From Magnetospirillum sp. WYHS-4 (GTDB lineage: Bacteria > Pseudomonadota > Alphaproteobacteria > Rhodospirillales > GLO-3), in NCBI GenBank assembly GCA_039908345.1, contig JAMOBD010000060.1, positions 1 through 33,838 of the forward strand: 33,838 nucleotides of DNA, given 5' to 3'. A program made the position numbers and the translations under genes. The notes under the pieces are model-generated. The model ran no database searches and was not told the DNA's origin. It saw only the letters and a program-made list of their open reading frames with translations. Of the stretch, positions 18,897-28,713 are shown piece after piece; the first letter of the stretch is position 1, and each line of letters begins with the position of its first letter.

Positions 18897-20158
18897 ACGT
18901 CGGCTGCATTCCCTCGAAGGCCCTGCTCCAGTCCTCCCACCATTACGAGATGGCGGCGCACGGTTTGGCGGTGCATGGGGTACAGGTGGGCAAGCCGGTC
19001 CTCGACTTGGCGGCCATGATGAAGCGCAAGCAGTCGGTGGTTTCCGGTCTCACCAAGGGGATCGAGTTCCTGTTCAAGAAAAACAAGGTCGACTACGTGG
19101 TCGGCGCGGCGACGCTTCAGGATGCCGGCACGGTCACGGTCGGCGACAAGACCCTGAAAGGCCGCAACATCGCGATTGCCACCGGTTCCGACGTGGCGCC
19201 GCTGCAGGGCGTCGCCATCGACGAAAGGCGCATCGTCAGTTCGACGGGGGCGCTCGCCCTGGAAACGGTGCCCGGCCATCTGGTGGTGGTGGGCGCCGGG
19301 GTGATCGGCCTGGAACTGGGCTCGGTCTGGCGGCGTCTGGGCGCCGAGGTCACCGTGGTCGAGTTCATGGACACCATCCTGCCCGGCATGGACCTGGACG
19401 TTCGCAAGACCATGCAGCGCAGCCTGGAAAAGCAGGGTCTCAAGTTCCGCCTGTCCCACAAGGTGGCATCCGCCAAGGCGGGCAAGGACGGCGTGACCCT
19501 GTCCGTCGAACCCAGGGACGGCGGCGGCGCCGAGGCCCTGAAGGCCGACGTGGTGCTGGTGGCCATCGGCCGCCGGCCCTACACGGAAGGCCTGGGCCTG
19601 GACAAATTGGGCGTCGAGATGGACCCGCGCGGCTTCGTCAAGGTGGACAGGCAGTTCCGCACCAACGTTCCCGGCATCCATGCCATCGGCGACGTGATCG
19701 GCGGGCCCATGCTGGCCCACAAGGCGGAAGACGAAGGCGTGGCCCTGGCTGAGATCCTGGCGGGCGGCAAGGCGCATGTGGACTACAACACCATTCCCGG
19801 CGTGGTCTACACCCACCCCGAAGCGGCCTCGGTGGGGCGCAGCGAGGACGCCCTGAAGCGGGACGGCGTCGCCTACAAGGCCGGCAAGTATCCTTTCTCG
19901 GCCAACAGCCGGGCCTTGGCCAACGGCGATGCGGAAGGCTTCGTCAAAGTGCTGGCCGATGCCAGGACCGACCGGCTGCTGGGCGTGCATATCGTCGGGC
20001 CCAACGCCGGCGACCTGATCCAGGAGGCGGTATCGGTGATGGAATTCGGCGGCGCCGCCGAGGACATCGCGCTCACCTGCCATGCCCATCCCGGCCTGGC
20101 CGAGGCGGTGCGCGAGGCCGCCATGATGGCGGCCTCGGGCAAGGCCATCCATATGTGA
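18755..20158 (+). CDS. lpd: Dihydrolipoamide dehydrogenase (E3) with missing native N-terminus
   Basis: E3 reoxidises lipoate with FAD and NAD. Homology begins abruptly at 18791 with [12 protein letters not shown]; the usual start codon and about ten residues, which form the first beta strand of the FAD fold, are absent. The rest is complete: redox disulfide CLNVGC (46-51 counted from 18755), NAD-binding [19 protein letters not shown]-binding [14 protein letters not shown], and the catalytic His-Glu segment [13 protein letters not shown]. An in-frame ATG at 18755, inside sucB, would give 467 aa but with an unrelated lead of 12 residues ([12 protein letters not shown]) that cannot replace the strand. 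Either a functionally damaging deletion or an assembly error joins it to sucB. The stop lies in a 42-bp repeat. Confidence 0.85.
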   Translation: MHRKPPAHHAGCVGGGPGGYVAAIKAAQKGLKVACVEKRGALGGTCLNVGCIPSKALLQSSHHYEMAAHGLAVHGVQVGKPVLDLAAMMKRKQSVVSGLTKGIEFLFKKNKVDYVVGAATLQDAGTVTVGDKTLKGRNIAIATGSDVAPLQGVAIDERRIVSSTGALALETVPGHLVVVGAGVIGLELGSVWRRLGAEVTVVEFMDTILPGMDLDVRKTMQRSLEKQGLKFRLSHKVASAKAGKDGVTLSVEPRDGGGAEALKADVVLVAIGRRPYTEGLGLDKLGVEMDPRGFVKVDRQFRTNVPGIHAIGDVIGGPMLAHKAEDEGVALAEILAGGKAHVDYNTIPGVVYTHPEAASVGRSEDALKRDGVAYKAGKYPFSANSRALANGDAEGFVKVLADARTDRLLGVHIVGPNAGDLIQEAVSVMEFGGAAEDIALTCHAHPGLAEAVREAAMMAASGKAIHM

Positions 20159-20197
20159 CTCGTTGGCCGGTATCGAGCGGCCATTGCGGCCGCGGCC
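20156..20197. repeat. 42-bp interspersed repeat, copy 1
   Basis: This stretch matches 29216-29257 at 40 of 42 positions. It contains GTTGGCCGGTAT followed by the GC palindromic part CGGCCATTGCGGCCG. This copy spans the lpd stop codon and the last base of the convergent SDR gene's stop codon. Confidence 0.8.
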
Positions 20198-20967
20198 TAC
20201 TCCTTCCTCGGCATCCGGGTCAGGGCGATGTCCACCCACGACGGCGGCAGGACCATCATCAGCCAGGCGACCAAGGCCATGGGCCGGGGGAAGGTGATGC
20301 GGCCCCGGTCGCGAGCCAGGCCCCGGCGGATGATGCGGGCCGCCTTGACGGCATCCATGAAGAACGGCATGGGAAAGCGGTTCTGCGCCGTGATGCGGCT
20401 TTCCACGTAGCCGGGGCAGATGACCGACACCCGGATGCCTTCGGGGGCGAGGCTGCCGCGCAGGGCCTCCCCATAGGCCTTCACGGCCGCCTTGCTGGCC
20501 GAATAGGCCGGCGCGTTGGGCAGGCCCCGGTAGCCGGCGATGGAACTGACGATGGCGATCTGGCCGCGCCGGCGCCGGCGCATGGGGATCAGGACCGGCC
20601 AGACGGTGTTCAGCACCCCGGCCATGTTGACGGCGAAGATTTCCCGCGTCCGCGTTTCCTCGTCCGCGGCGGCGGCCTCGCTGGTGCCGCCCGAGACGCC
20701 CGCGTTGGCGATCGCCAGATCGAGAGGGTGGCCGGCGGCCTCGATGGCTTCCACCCAGGCGCCCATGGCGGCGCGGTCGCGCACGTCGGCGATGCGGGCA
20801 TCCACCTCCGCCCCCTTGCGCCGACACCTTTCCGCCACCGCCTCCAGCCGCTCGCGGCTGCGCCCGGAAAGGGCCAGGAACACGCCGGGCGCCGCGTATT
20901 CGAGCGCCAGGGCCTCGCCGATGCCGCTGGACGCGCCGGTGATGAGGATGGACTTGGGCGTCTTCAT
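20197..20967 (-). CDS. Short-chain dehydrogenase/reductase (SDR)
   Basis: The 256-aa protein is a classical SDR oxidoreductase using NAD(P). It shows the nucleotide-binding motif TGASSGIGEAL, NAG (IANAGVSG), the catalytic Ser in IVSSIAGYRG, and the YSASK catalytic Tyr-Lys pair, followed by VICPGYVESR. The C-terminal part carries a hydrophobic stretch (ALVAWLMMVLPPSWVDI) that may touch the membrane. The substrate cannot be deduced. The ATG at 20967 lies 6 bases after a TATAAG element and there is no ribosome binding site of note, so the mRNA may be leaderless. It diverges from yicC and converges on lpd. Confidence 0.9.
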   Translation of the reverse strand: MKTPKSILITGASSGIGEALALEYAAPGVFLALSGRSRERLEAVAERCRRKGAEVDARIADVRDRAAMGAWVEAIEAAGHPLDLAIANAGVSGGTSEAAAADEETRTREIFAVNMAGVLNTVWPVLIPMRRRRRGQIAIVSSIAGYRGLPNAPAYSASKAAVKAYGEALRGSLAPEGIRVSVICPGYVESRITAQNRFPMPFFMDAVKAARIIRRGLARDRGRITFPRPMALVAWLMMVLPPSWVDIALTRMPRKE

Positions 20968-20973
20968 GAGAGG

Positions 20974-21003
20974 CTTATACCAGACGCCCGATTGCGGTAT
21001 AAG
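20974..21003. promoter_or_regulatory. Symmetric divergent promoter region between the SDR gene and yicC
   Basis: CTTATACC and GGTATAAG form an 8-bp inverted repeat separated by 14 bp (20974-20981 and 20996-21003). Each arm provides TATAAG as a -10 box for the gene on its own side, 6 bases before the SDR ATG and 7 bases before the yicC ATG. Both transcripts would then begin at or next to the start codon. Each -10 occupies roughly the -35 position of the opposite promoter (TTATAC), so the two probably compete for polymerase. The repeat could also be a regulator site. Confidence 0.55.
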
Positions 21004-21010
21004 GTCCGCC

Positions 21011-21901
21011 ATGTCCATCGTCAGCATGACCGGCTTTTCGCGCATCCAGGGCCACGACGGCCATGTCTCCTGGACCTGGGAGGCGCGTAGCGTCAACAGC
21101 AAGGGCCGCGAGGTCCGTTGCCGCCTGCCCACCGGCTTCGATACCCTGGAAGCCATGGCCCGCGAGCGCGCCAACGGCCGCTTCCAGCGCGGCAACATCA
21201 ATATCGGCTTGACCCTGCACCGCATCCAGTCAGCCTCGGGCTATCGCATCAACACCGACCTTCTCGACCGCTTGGTGGGCCTGCTGCCCCATCTGCGCAC
21301 CAAGGTCCCCAACGCCACGCCGCCCACCCTGGACGGGCTGCTGGCCGTGCGCGGCATCGTCGAGCCCATCGAGGAAGAGGATTCGGAGGAAGCCCGCGCC
21401 GCCCTGGAAAAGGCGCTGCTGGTCGACCTGGACCGGGCCTTCGAGGCGCTTGCCGCCATGCGGGCCGCCGAGGGCGCCAATCTGAAGGCCGTGCTGGACG
21501 GCCTGTTGGACCGCATCGAAGACTTGCGCAAGGCCTCCGAAGGCTGTGCCGCCGCCCAGCCGATGGCGGTGCGCGACCGGTTCCTCGCCCGCCTGAAGGA
21601 CCTGATGGCGGGCAGTCCGCCGTTGTCCGAGGAACGTCTCGCCCAGGAGATCGCCCTGCTGGCCGGCAAGGCCGACGTGCGCGAGGAACTGGACCGCCTG
21701 GCCGCCCACGTGGATCAGGCGCGCGGCCTGTTGGCCGGGGGCGGGGCGGTGGGCCGCAAGCTTGACTTCCTGTGCCAGGAATTCAACCGCGAGGCCAATA
21801 CGTTGTGCTCCAAGTCGGGAGACGTGGAACTGACGCGCATCGGCCTTGACCTGAAGGCGACCATCGAACAGTTTCGCGAGCAGGTCCAGAACATCGAGTG
21901 A
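21011..21901 (+). CDS. yicC: YicC family endoribonuclease
   Basis: YicC proteins are endoribonucleases linked to RNA turnover and stationary-phase survival. The 296 aa match the family: start MSIVSMTGFSR, the WEARSVNSKG segment, GNINIGLTLHR, and the conserved end GRKLDFLCQEFNREANTLCSKSGD followed by LDLKATIEQFREQVQNIE. The length is standard. No Shine-Dalgarno sequence precedes the start; TATAAG lies 7 bases upstream, suggesting leaderless translation. gmk follows with its binding site overlapping the yicC stop, the usual yicC-gmk arrangement. Confidence 0.95.
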   Translation: MSIVSMTGFSRIQGHDGHVSWTWEARSVNSKGREVRCRLPTGFDTLEAMARERANGRFQRGNINIGLTLHRIQSASGYRINTDLLDRLVGLLPHLRTKVPNATPPTLDGLLAVRGIVEPIEEEDSEEARAALEKALLVDLDRAFEALAAMRAAEGANLKAVLDGLLDRIEDLRKASEGCAAAQPMAVRDRFLARLKDLMAGSPPLSEERLAQEIALLAGKADVREELDRLAAHVDQARGLLAGGGAVGRKLDFLCQEFNREANTLCSKSGDVELTRIGLDLKATIEQFREQVQNIE

Positions 21902-21912
21902 AGGGAGCGGAT

Positions 21913-22554
21913 ATGGACGTGGCGGAAGGCATTTCCAGGCGCGGATTGATGCTGGTGCTGTCCTCGCCCTCGGGGGCGGGCAAAAGCACCATTTCCCGTG
22001 AATTGCTGGCCCGGGAAACCAACCTGCGCATGTCGGTTTCCGCCACCACCCGCGCTCCCCGTCCGGGCGAGGTGGACGGCAAGGACTACTTCTTCATCGA
22101 CGAAAAGCGCTTCCATGCCATGGCGGCAGGCAAGGAATTCCTCGAACAGGCCCGCGTGTTCGACAATTTCTACGGCACGCCGCGCCAGCCGGTGGAAGTG
22201 GCCCTGCAGGCCGGCCACGACGTGCTGTTCGACGTCGATTGGCAGGGCACCCAGCAGTTGGGGGACAATGCCCGCGACGATCTGGTCAGCATCTTCATCC
22301 TGCCCCCCAGCCATGCCGAACTGGAACGTCGCCTGCGCGCCCGCGCCCAGGATACCGACGAAGTCATCCGCAAGCGCATGTCCAAGGCGGCGGCGGAAAT
22401 GAGCCACTACCGGGAATACGACTACATCGTGGTGAACCGGGTGGTGGAAGAAAGCGTCGCCCAGGTCCAGGCCATCCTGACCGCCGAACGCCTGAAGCGC
22501 GACCGCCAGGTCGGCATCCGCGACTTCGTCACCCGGCTGTGCGAGGGCGGCTGA
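21913..22554 (+). CDS. gmk: Guanylate kinase
   Basis: Guanylate kinase phosphorylates GMP to GDP with ATP. The 213-aa sequence has the P-loop SSPSGAGKST, the GMP-binding segment SATTRAPRPGEVDGKDYFF, FYGTPRQPVE, the DVDWQGTQQL segment, and the IFILPPS strand. The ATG at 21913 was chosen because AAGGGAG lies 5 bases upstream; a GTG at 21898 overlapping the yicC stop lacks a site. The stop is only 3 bp from the stop of menC on the other strand, with no terminator between them. Confidence 0.97.
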   Translation: MDVAEGISRRGLMLVLSSPSGAGKSTISRELLARETNLRMSVSATTRAPRPGEVDGKDYFFIDEKRFHAMAAGKEFLEQARVFDNFYGTPRQPVEVALQAGHDVLFDVDWQGTQQLGDNARDDLVSIFILPPSHAELERRLRARAQDTDEVIRKRMSKAAAEMSHYREYDYIVVNRVVEESVAQVQAILTAERLKRDRQVGIRDFVTRLCEGG

Positions 22555-22557
22555 ATC

Positions 22558-23603
22558 CTATCGGGGGATGAACCCCAGGCCCGGCAGTTCGGGAAGGCGG
22601 AGAGTTCCGTTCTCGACGGCCGGGGCTTGGCCGACGTCTTCGGCCAGCCAGGACGACGTCGATAGGCCATGGGCCAGGGTGCCGTCGATGTCGATGGCCG
22701 CCGCCACCTGGCAGGCCGCCAGGACGCCGACGGCGGAATCGAGGGCGGTGGTGACCACCGCTTCCATTCCCGCCGCGCGCGCCCGGTGGCCCAGGAAACG
22801 GGCGAGGCCCAGGCTGCCCAGTACCGCCGGCTTGAGCACCAGGCGCTTGACCGGCCGCGCCGCGATCACCGCTTCCGGACCCAGCCGGATCAGTGATTCG
22901 TCGAGCGCGATGGCGAAGGGGGCGGCGTCCTGCAAGGCGGCGAGCGTCACCATGTCGGCGGTGGCGCAGGGCTCTTCCAGCGCCTCGATGGGCAGATCCG
23001 CCAGGTCCGCGATGGCGGTCCGGGTCTGTTCGGCGGTCCAGGCGCCGTTGGCGTCCAGGCGCAACAGGGCGCCTTCGGGCAGGGCGCGCAGGCGCTCCAA
23101 TTCCTCCGGCCAATCGGCGATGCCCAGCTTGACCTTGAGCACCCGGTAGCCTTCCGCCAGCAGCCCCGCCGCCCGGTCCGGCGCCCCGTCGTCCAGGCCG
23201 CCCACCACCCCGTTGACCTTCACCCGGTTGCCGGCCTGGGGTTGCAGATAGCGCCGCAGCGGCTTGTGCTTGTCCTGGGCCAGCAGGTCGATGCAGGCGG
23301 TTTCCACGGCGCAGCAGGCGGCCGGGTTCCGCGGCCGGCGGTGTACCAGTCCGGCCATCAGGCCCTGAACGGGACCGCCCCGGAAACCGCCCCGCATCTC
23401 CTCCAGCGCGGCGAGGGCCTCGGCCGCGGTTTCGGTGCCGTGGCCGGGCAGGGGGGCGCAGTCGCCGAATCCCACCGGGCCTTCGGCGGTGTCCAGGCGC
23501 ACCAGGAAGCCTTCGCGGTGGGTCACGGTGCCGCGTGCGCTCCGCCAGGGCCGGCGCAGCGCCAGACGGTAGGGCAGGATGGCGAAGGCGGAGACGAAGG
23601 GCA

Positions 23604-23604
<1 letters not shown>
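22558..23604 (-). CDS. menC: o-Succinylbenzoate synthase
   Basis: MenC dehydrates SHCHC to o-succinylbenzoate in menaquinone synthesis. The 348-aa enolase-superfamily protein shows the catalytic Lys pair in VLKVKLG, metal ligands in RLDANGAW, EEPC and ALDES, and the second catalytic Lys in VLKPAVLGSL. Superfamily members can be racemases or epimerases, but linkage to menF, menD and menB supports the MenC role. The start overlaps the menB stop as TGATG. It is the last gene of the men run. Confidence 0.9.
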
Positions 23605-24422
<818 letters not shown>

Positions 24423-24435
24423 GGCGGGTTCCTCG

Positions 24436-26088
24436 TCAAAGGGCGTCGACGGCGGCGGCGACGGCCGCCCAATAGGCCTTGTGGGAGGCGACGCTTCGCT
24501 CCCGGTCGATGGCGACTTCCAGCAGATGGACGCCGCCCCTGTCGATGGCCTCGTCCAGGGCGGTGGCGAACTCGGCACCGGTGGCGGCGGAGCGATAGGG
24601 CAGGCCATAGAGCCCCGCCACCTTGCCCAGGTCGATGCCGGTGGGGGTCAGCCAGTGGTCGGCGAAGCCGGGCAGGCGAGCCTGGGGCAGGTACTCGAAG
24701 ATGGCGCCGCCGCCGTTGTTGGGCACGGCGACGACCGCATCCAGGCCGCCGTCGCGGGCCATCAACAACCCGTTCATGTCGTGGTAGAGGGCGAGGTCGC
24801 CGATCAGGCCCACCGCCGGCCCATGAGCCGCCGCAAGGCCCAGCAGGGTGGAAACGCTGCCGTCGATGCCGCTGGCGCCCCGGTTGGCCGTCAGCACGGG
24901 GCCGGCGGGGCCCTTGCCGGAAAAGGCATCTACTTCGCGCACCGGCAGGGAGTTGCCGCAAAACAGCAGCCCGGCGGTGGATGTCGCCGCCTGCACCATG
25001 TCGCGTTCGGCGATGGGGAAGGCGTCCGCCAGCCGCGTCGCGACGGCGTCCGCTTCCTGGAAGCGCTCCAGCCAGCCGGATGGGGCCGGGGGCGTGTCCG
25101 CCAGGGCCCGGCAGACCGCTCCCGCCCCGGCGCGCAGCATATGGGTCGCCCGCCGCACCGGATCGGACCAGCTTCCCCGGTCGTCGACGACGATGAATTC
25201 CGCTGCCCCGCAGCCGGCCAGGAAGCGCAGCAAAGGCTTGGACACCGGCGCCCCGCCGAAGGACAGCACCCAGTCGGGCCTCGATCCGGCGACGAACCTT
25301 TCGCCCCGCGCCCAGGCGTCGTAGCGGACCATCACCGGTTCCAGGTCATGGCTGCCGAAGCGCAGGCCCGACAGGGGGTCGGCCAGCACGGGTACCCTCA
25401 GCGTCCGGGCGAGTTCCGCGACATCGGCGGCAGGTGGGGCCGGATTGCCGGCGCAGACGATGACGCCCCGGCCGCGCAGTTCCGGCACCTCGGCCGGCAT
25501 GGCAGGGGGAAGGGATAGACGAGGCACGGCGACGGAGGCGAGCGCCGGCATGCCATCGGGCACCAGCGGCTCGCGGAAGGGCAGGTTGATATGCACCGGG
25601 CCGGGCAGGGGCCAGAGCGCCCGGTCGACCGCCCGGGCGGCAAGGTTGGGTAGGGCGGCCAGCGCTTCCCCGTCGGGAACCGGAAGGCCCAGGAAGGCCC
25701 GGACATGAGCCCCGAACAGGCGGGTCTGGTCCAGGGTCTGGTTGGCGCCGCAGTCCTGCATCTCGGGCGGACGGTCGGCCGACAGCAGAAGCAGCGGCAC
25801 TCCGGCCTGGCTGGCTTCGATGACTGCCGGATACCAGTGGGCCGGCGCGCTGCCCGAGGTGGCGACCAACGCCACCGGGGCGCCGGTCCCCTTGGCCAGA
25901 CCCAGGGCGAAGAAGGCGGCGCAGCGTTCGTCGACCTGGACCCAGGTCTTCAGCCCTTCGGTGGCCCGGGAGGCCAGGACCAGGGGCGTGGAGCGCGAGC
26001 CGGGCGAGATGACGGCATGGCGGACGCCCAGGTCGGCCAACGCCGCCGTCAGGGTGGCGGCCCAGCGGAAGTTCAGATCAGCGGCCAT
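24436..26088 (-). CDS. menD: SEPHCHC synthase (MenD)
   Basis: MenD is the thiamine-diphosphate enzyme joining 2-oxoglutarate to isochorismate, the committed step to menaquinone. In 550 aa it shows the N-terminal [54 protein letters not shown], and the ThDP-binding part [26 protein letters not shown] and [12 protein letters not shown]. The ATG at 26088 gives the family start [13 protein letters not shown] and overlaps the menF end by 11 bp. The need for 2-oxoglutarate links it metabolically to the adjacent TCA block, though it is not co-transcribed with it. Confidence 0.97.
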   Translation of the reverse strand: MAADLNFRWAATLTAALADLGVRHAVISPGSRSTPLVLASRATEGLKTWVQVDERCAAFFALGLAKGTGAPVALVATSGSAPAHWYPAVIEASQAGVPLLLLSADRPPEMQDCGANQTLDQTRLFGAHVRAFLGLPVPDGEALAALPNLAARAVDRALWPLPGPVHINLPFREPLVPDGMPALASVAVPRLSLPPAMPAEVPELRGRGVIVCAGNPAPPAADVAELARTLRVPVLADPLSGLRFGSHDLEPVMVRYDAWARGERFVAGSRPDWVLSFGGAPVSKPLLRFLAGCGAAEFIVVDDRGSWSDPVRRATHMLRAGAGAVCRALADTPPAPSGWLERFQEADAVATRLADAFPIAERDMVQAATSTAGLLFCGNSLPVREVDAFSGKGPAGPVLTANRGASGIDGSVSTLLGLAAAHGPAVGLIGDLALYHDMNGLLMARDGGLDAVVAVPNNGGGAIFEYLPQARLPGFADHWLTPTGIDLGKVAGLYGLPYRSAATGAEFATALDEAIDRGGVHLLEVAIDRERSVASHKAYWAAVAAAVDAL

Positions 26089-27454
26089 CGGGCGCTCCGC
26101 CCAGGGCATCCAGCATGGTGGCGAGCTTGAGTTCGGTTTCCGCCAGTTCGGCCTTCGGGTCCGAACCGGCGACGATACCGGCCCCGGCCGACAGAATGGC
26201 CGTGTCGCCGTTCAAGGCGGCGCAGCGGAGCACCACGGCGATGTCGCCGTCGCCCTCCGCGTCGACCCATCCGATGCCCCCGGTGTACCAGCCGATCCGC
26301 CGCTCGCCCTCGTGGGCAAGCCAGTCCATGGCGACCCGGTAGGGGCTTCCGCCCACCGCCGGGGTGGGATGCAGTCGGGCCGCCAAGTCCAGCAGCGACA
26401 CGCCGGGCCGCGCGCGGCCCGTCACCGGCGTCCAGAGGTGCTGCAACGACGAAAGCCGCAGCAGGCGCGGATGGGGCGGGTAGTCCAGTTCCTCGCAGAC
26501 CGGGCGCAACGCCGAGAGAATGGCGTCGGCCACCAGACGGTGTTCGTGGCGGTCCTTCTCGTCGGGCCGGGAGGATGGGCCCAAAGGCAGGGTGCCTGCC
26601 AAGGCGTCGCTGCGCACCTGCCTTCCCTCCAGGGCGACCAGCCGTTCCGGCGTCGCGCCGACGGCGGTGACCGAATCGTCGGCCAGAGCGAAGAGAGTGC
26701 AAGCGCCATGGCGCTCCGCCAGGCGGTCCATGATGACCGAAGGTTCGAAGGGCCGATCCGCCACCACCCGCAGGCGCCGGGTCAGGACCACCTTATCCAG
26801 CCGTCCGGCGCGGATATCGGTCAGGGCCCGCCCGACCCGCGCCAGCCAGACGGCATCTTCGGGTTCGCTGTCCAGGCGCCGCAGGGGACCTGCGGGCGAG
26901 CGATCGGGGACCCGGGTCAGCCGGTCCATCACTTCGGCCGCCCCCGCAATCCAGGAATCGGCGATGGCTTCCGCCGACCGGCGCCCGCCCGGCCGGGCGG
27001 TGAAGGTGAAGGCCGTAGTTCCCCCATGGTTCTGGAGCAGCACGGCGGGCACCACGATCTCCGCCTCGGGCAGCAGGTCGATGGCGGTCAGTCCGCCGCC
27101 CGCGGCGAAGGAGAATCCGACGAAGGCTCGGGGCCGCAAGCCGGTGGCTGCCGGGTCCCCATGCCGCCAGGCCTCCCCGGCCCGGGCCAGGAAATCGGCC
27201 AGGGCGCCGAAGCGGCCGGGGCCGCGCGCGCGCAGCTTGGCCGCCTGGCGATGGCCCAGCAGGGCCAAACCCTCCGAAGGCCGCGCGAGAAAGCGGAAAT
27301 CGGTCAGGCCGGCGGGAACCTTCGGCACCAAGCCGGCCGGCGCGGGAAGGGTCAGACTGACCAATCCCTCCTCGCGGTCGGCCAGGATGTCCAGGGCCTG
27401 CTGGCGGGCCTGGTCGAGGAAGGGAGGATGGCGGCGGACGGCTCGGACGGACAT
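26078..27454 (-). CDS. menF: Isochorismate synthase
   Basis: The enzyme converts chorismate to isochorismate, the entry to menaquinone (or to catecholate siderophores). The 458-aa protein has a divergent N-terminal half and a typical chorismate-binding C-terminal half: KVVLTRRLRV, VGATPERLVALEG, SDALAGTLPLG, HLWTPVTGR, LHPTPAVGGSP, and GWYTGGIGWVDAEGDGDIAVVLRCA. The overlap with menD favours menF over entC or dhbC. The ribosome binding site is weak. A 59-aa gene and a Crp-type regulator precede it on the same strand. Confidence 0.95.
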   Translation of the reverse strand: MSVRAVRRHPPFLDQARQQALDILADREEGLVSLTLPAPAGLVPKVPAGLTDFRFLARPSEGLALLGHRQAAKLRARGPGRFGALADFLARAGEAWRHGDPAATGLRPRAFVGFSFAAGGGLTAIDLLPEAEIVVPAVLLQNHGGTTAFTFTARPGGRRSAEAIADSWIAGAAEVMDRLTRVPDRSPAGPLRRLDSEPEDAVWLARVGRALTDIRAGRLDKVVLTRRLRVVADRPFEPSVIMDRLAERHGACTLFALADDSVTAVGATPERLVALEGRQVRSDALAGTLPLGPSSRPDEKDRHEHRLVADAILSALRPVCEELDYPPHPRLLRLSSLQHLWTPVTGRARPGVSLLDLAARLHPTPAVGGSPYRVAMDWLAHEGERRIGWYTGGIGWVDAEGDGDIAVVLRCAALNGDTAILSAGAGIVAGSDPKAELAETELKLATMLDALGGAPDGR

Positions 27455-27534
27455 CGGGGCTCGGGGTTCCCAGGAAGGCGATGGCCCGAGAACTAGCACG
27501 AGTCGGCCAAAGAGGAAATCGACCCCGGAAAACC

Positions 27535-27714
27535 CTATCCGATGGCGACGATGGCGAGGGTCTGACGATGGGCGGCGGCACGCCTTGCCCGCGGACTGCG
27601 GAAGCGGATCGGTTCCTTGATGTCGCGAAGAATCGCCGGGGCCTGCTCGCGGCCCTCCAGCCACAGGCGGCGGAGTTCGTTCCAGGTGGTGTCCAGCGAT
27701 CCGTTCTTGGTCAT
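27535..27714 (-). CDS. Small basic protein, 59 aa, unknown function
   Basis: This short gene begins MTKNGSLDTTWNELRRLW and ends RQTLAIVAIG, with a strongly basic centre (RFRSPRARRAAAHR). It has no membrane segment and no Cys. A GGAGAGG site lies 5 bases before the ATG, a good reason to think it is translated. It sits between the Crp-type regulator gene (79 bp upstream) and menF (80 bp downstream) on the same strand. No family is recognised; nucleic-acid or protein binding would fit the charge, but that is a guess. Confidence 0.55.
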   Translation of the reverse strand: MTKNGSLDTTWNELRRLWLEGREQAPAILRDIKEPIRFRSPRARRAAAHRQTLAIVAIG

Positions 27715-27793
27715 GGGGGCCTCTCCGTCGTTCTTTCGGGAAGGCTACCCCGGCGGGCATCCGGATTCAGTGATCGCCGACACAGGAAGAGCT

Positions 27794-28495
27794 TCAGTGC
27801 CGTCCATCGAGGCGCTGGGCCAGCAATTCCAGCTTGGACATGTCGGGGATGGTGACCGAGCGCCCCTTCTTGACCATGATTCCGCCGCGAATCAGTTCGC
27901 CCAGGATGCGGGCCACGGTCTCGCGAGTGGTGCCGATGCGGCTGGAGATGGTGGCCTGGGTGGGAATGGGATAGATATCGAAGGCTCCCGCCACCGCCTG
28001 GCTGGGCTTGGCCATGCGCATCAGTTCGCTACAGACCCGCTGGTGGGCGCTGAGTGTCGTGAAATCCATCAAACGTTCGGTGGAGCGCCGGATGATGGCG
28101 GTCAGGCGCCGCATGATCTGCGCGCCGATGGCCGGGTGGGATTCCAGCAGGCGCTGGAAGCTCACCGGATTGAGGGAAGCCAGTTCGCAGTCGCTGGCGG
28201 CGGTCACCGCAGCCGACCGCGCCTCGCCGTCGATGGCCGCCACCTCGCCGAAGTGGTCGCCCGGCCCGATCTCGGCGAACGAGATTTCCTTGCCCGCCAG
28301 CGAATAACCGGTCACCGTCACCCGTCCGTCGACCACGAACATGATGTCCCGGTTGTCGCTGTCCTTGTCGAAGATGAGCTGGCCCTTGGAGAACTTCTGC
28401 CAGCGGCATTCCTTGGCCAGCGCGAGGCGCTCGGCGGCGGGCATGCCGGCCAACAGGGCGATCCTCCCCAAGGCATCCCTTCCGGTTTCGGTCAT
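27794..28495 (-). CDS. Crp/Fnr family transcriptional regulator
   Basis: The 233-aa protein has an N-terminal cyclic-nucleotide-type effector domain (GQLIFDKDSDNRDIMFVVDGRV, then IGPGDHFGEVAAIDGEARSA) and a C-terminal Crp-type winged helix-turn-helix (QATISSRIGTTRETVARILGEL). GDHFGEVAAIDGEARSA resembles the phosphate-binding cassette of cAMP receptors. It lacks the Cys cluster of FNR, having only two Cys in the effector half, so it is not a [4Fe-4S] oxygen sensor. An AGGGGGA site precedes the ATG. Its position upstream of the men genes suggests, but does not show, control of them. Confidence 0.93.
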   Translation of the reverse strand: MTETGRDALGRIALLAGMPAAERLALAKECRWQKFSKGQLIFDKDSDNRDIMFVVDGRVTVTGYSLAGKEISFAEIGPGDHFGEVAAIDGEARSAAVTAASDCELASLNPVSFQRLLESHPAIGAQIMRRLTAIIRRSTERLMDFTTLSAHQRVCSELMRMAKPSQAVAGAFDIYPIPTQATISSRIGTTRETVARILGELIRGGIMVKKGRSVTIPDMSKLELLAQRLDGRH

Positions 28496-28713
28496 GGCGG
28501 AATCCCCCTTGCTTCCCTGAAGCGAGTTTGGAAGACCCGGGCCGGCAGCGCAAGAGAGAAGGGGCCGTCACAACCCGCCATGCCGCTATTGTTGCTGCCA
28601 CGGGCGCGTATCGCCCCGGCCCTCGCCCCGAACGCGCGGCCGCAGGTCTATGAGGGGCCGGTCGGAAAGTGCTACAAGGACCCATCGGCGATGACCAGGA
28701 AACGGATTCCGAC

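Noticed and set aside
18700-18900. Programmed frameshift producing an E2-E3 fusion
   Set aside because: No slippery heptamer or downstream stem is evident, and the lpd start region is missing rather than shifted, so a deletion or assembly error explains the junction better.
27794-28495. Assignment of the regulator as FNR
   Set aside because: The N-terminal Cys cluster needed for a [4Fe-4S] centre is absent.
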